Assembly: GCA_018398805.1 (NCBI GenBank) | Contig: JAGFBZ010000184.1 | Location: forward strand, 358,073-422,072 | From: Hirundichthys speculiger | Lineage: Eukaryota > Chordata > Actinopteri > Beloniformes > Exocoetidae | Reading direction: 5' to 3' | Length of the DNA: 64,000 nt | Shown: positions 61,280 to 64,000 of the stretch, piece after piece | Numbering within the stretch: position 1 is the stretch's first letter | How the letters are laid out: every line of letters begins with the position of its first letter | Translations under genes and position numbers: made by a program | Notes under the pieces: model-generated | Told to the model about the DNA's origin: nothing | The model's input: the letters and a program-made list of their open reading frames with translations, nothing else | Databases searched by the model: none

Positions 61280-61293
61280 GTTGTCTTGGCAAC
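61280..61293 (-). promoter_or_regulatory. Candidate RFX X-box of the spata17 promoter
   Basis: Read on the gene strand the site is GTTGCCAAGACAAC, an imperfect palindrome. The first half-site GTTGCC is a perfect match to the X-box half GTNRCC, and the second (GACAAC) differs from RGYAAC at one base. It lies 25 bases upstream of the ATG. RFX factors bind such sites close to the start of ciliary genes, so the placement fits a cilia/sperm gene. Binding itself is inferred. Confidence 0.6.
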
Positions 61294-64000
61294 ACAGCTG
61301 CGAACCATTGCAGAGATGCGTTCAATATAATGGGAAAAATGAAATTACCTCCCAAAAAACAAAACAAAACAAAAAACAAAAGAAGAAAAAAAAAAGCAAC
61401 AGCATGTATTAAAACACTTTATTGATTAACTTATGTTGATACCATTTTAAAATGTTATCATCAGTGTGTTTTATAACATTATTATGTTTGTTATAAAACA
61501 TACCTCACCATAAGAATGAGGACCAGTCAGAACGTGGGGAGAGATTGTCAAATGTGCTGTAGTGTCCGTGTAATAAATATATTTTATTCACCATGTCGCC
61601 ATTTAGTGCCTGATTTAACCTCTTCACTTGGCTGGTTTTGTAAATACTGTATATTAAACAACAAACAAAGTCTGCTAAAATAATTAATGAAATATAAGCA
61701 TGCAAGTTCTAAAGAATAAAAGTTAAATTTATTCAAAAGAAAAAAACTATTAGTATGTAGTTTCATTTGGTTATATTTATTCACTGAGGTAATAAAATAA
61801 TTTAATATTTAAAAATAAAAGTAATTGAAAAGGGAGTGAAAATCCCAGAACACACATTTTAAAAATGCTTGCTATCTGCATGCAGATTGTGGATGTTTGT
61901 ATTGATCTACCAGCTGCCTCACCTCTGCCATCCATCCTTTCATCTATGTCCTCCCTTTCCTGACGTTATCACCCATCATCATACAGTTATCAGTTTATGT
62001 CTCCCTGTTCTTCCTTCCTTATTTCCCCTCATCTTCACTCCACTCCTCTTCAGTCATATTTTCCTGTCAAAATGATCACCTCAGCACCATGAACGTGTGT
62101 GTTTGCAAGTGCAATTTTGTATCCGTGCGAGAAAAGATATCTGACTGGCGATTGGTCAGTGGCATGTCTGTATTAAAGATTACTCCTTGGAGACAGGGAA
62201 ACGACAAACGCTGAAAGTGAATGAGTATGTGTCTGCATCCATGCTCTGTCACGTCTGTGCACTGGCATGCCTGTTTCATTGTGGGCTTGGGAGTGAGCTT
62301 GTTTCAACATCTTTTTCTGTCTCTCTGTCTTTCTCTGAAGCCAATTTGCTGTCTGAGGGCCACCGCTGTGGTGAAGAGCAGTAGGCAGCCGTCCTAAGTA
62401 GAGTTATGGCTGCAGGGCCGAACCTATGGTTGCTAGACCCATCCATCGAAAGCGGCCACCCTGGTAATTACTGGAGAGTTGTTGTTGTGACAATAATGAA
62501 CAACATATGGGGGGGATTGGGGGAGGATTTCTGGGAAAGTGTTCTTTTTGACAGGACTGGTAACAGATGGCTGGAAGCTATTTGTCCAGCCGCAGCACTG
62601 ATTAGGTGTCACCAGGAGCATACATGTGAGAGAATGACACAAAAAAGAGAGAGAGCATTTCATAAAAAAGACACTGTTTACAAGTCTGTCTTCTAATCCA
62701 CTTTTTGACCCTTAGGGAGTACCTGCAATTGCCGCCTTTCCTGTTGCTTTTCTCTTCCTCTATCATCTCTTGGTAAAAACATTTCCTTTACTCAGTGAGG
62801 CATTAAGTCCTTATCCAAAATTACCCATGAATACCCACTCCTTCCCTGTCTTACTCCATCTCTCCATACGGGGCATGTCATTTAACATGCCTCCAGTCAC
62901 CTCTCACAGTCAGGAAGCTCATCCAGCCAGTCATTCTCCATGTCCATTGTTCCTAAATGAGTGCCATATGTGCTGTGGCCAGCACTGGTCATGAAGACAT
63001 ACACACTCACCAGCGGTGGTACCAGCTTCTATGGGTGGGTGGGAATGTGTATGATTCTCTCACACTGCTCTGCACAGTGTGTGTGTTTGAATCATTATCG
63101 AATATTTCACTGTATGAGTAATTACACGAAAGTGGCTGTTTATGTGAGGCTGGCCTGTGTGCTCTTTCAGCGTGTCTGTCCACGCACGCATGTGCCTATG
63201 GCCACAGTTGGGTGCAGCGGATGAAATGTGTGTTTCTCGGCAGGGACAGTTCGGCCATTATTATTAAACATCTGTCCGCACAACATTAATTCCCCCACTC
63301 TGACGCATCCCTCTCTGCCCGGGGATCACTTAATTGAAATCCATAATGACTCCTTCCTCTCTTCCCTGTCACAGCGAACAAAGTGAAAGAGGGGAATTTG
63401 TTTAAGAAGAAAAATGTATTTGTTCGCTCTCGTATGATATGCATACTTTTTAATTATCTAACGCAGTTTTAAAGACACACACTAGAGCTTCTGAAAAACA
63501 AAAGGCATCACAGTGACAATAATTTTGTGCATATTTCAGAATTAGGTTTATGCATTTATATGTGTAGTTTCTCTATTATGAACAAAAGTAGTCTTAAACA
63601 AAAAATAGTTTTGATCTGCACATATTACTACTGTATATATCAGATGGAAGTCTACCATTGTTTATGTAGTGTCTTTCCTCACATAAATTAAAGAAATTAG
63701 TGGTATAATAGCAAAACAAATAAGTCACACAAATGACAGCAAATTATTGACCTAATTTATATGAAAGCTAATTAGACTGAAATCTAAAAAAAAATGACAG
63801 GTTGAGCTCAAATAATGGATGATTAGAAATTATTTTAGCAAAGGGCCAACTCTGAATGATGGCAACAATAGTGAAGAATTGGTCCCAAATAAACCAGGTT
63901 CCACAAATTCTTACTAGTCATCTCTGACTTTAAACGTGACTTGTGATGTTTTGTTTATTTATCTATTTATTTCATGTGTGATTGAAATTCTGTATTTGGG
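61294..64000. other. Upstream flank of spata17, noncoding
   Basis: No exon of the expected divergent neighbour gpatch2 was recognised. The blocks 62330-62600 and 63220-63420 are repeat-free and could be regulatory. The 96-codon frame at 62406-62696 has no recognisable homology. Confidence 0.5.

Overview
The window looks like genomic DNA of a bony fish, most likely a percomorph teleost. It is AT-rich, strewn with (CA)n/(TG)n tracts and old transposable elements, and its only confident protein-coding gene is broken into short exons with canonical GT/AG splice sites. Nothing suggests bacterial, viral or plasmid sequence, and I found no operons, CRISPR arrays or functional RNA genes.

The main gene is spata17 (spermatogenesis-associated protein 17, a calmodulin-binding IQ-motif protein of sperm and motile cilia). 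It lies on the minus strand. Eight coding exons were assembled by hand from the start codon at 61255 down to 28046. Reading phases agree at every junction, and together they encode 307 codons plus two bases. Three IQ motifs fall in exons 2, 3 and 5. The last coding part, about 60-70 residues in mammals, was not found and probably lies beyond the left edge or is too diverged to see. A near-consensus RFX X-box sits 25 bases upstream of the start codon, which fits ciliary gene control.

Within intron 7, on the opposite strand, a CpG-rich patch (30540-30930) and a coding exon (31688-31991) belong to a multi-copy, poorly characterised fish protein family. The copy carries a one-base frameshift just before its C-terminus, so it is probably a pseudogene unless the base is an assembly error.

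The rest is introns and intergenic DNA with a readable record of transposition. Tc1/mariner-, hAT- and TTAA-type elements have visible terminal repeats and target duplications. tRNA-derived SINE copies carry 10-12 bp target duplications. Degenerate LINEs of at least three kinds are present, and several elements are nested inside others (35.2-35.9 kb, 38.7-38.9 kb, 52.3-53.6 kb, 24.0-24.6 kb). The left 28 kb is mostly microsatellite-rich noncoding DNA. A few high-complexity blocks look like candidate conserved noncoding elements, but that needs alignment to confirm. I see no convincing undescribed biological system; the most unusual items are the frameshifted nested gene, the nested transposons and a short duplicated/inverted cluster at 28.74-28.86 kb.
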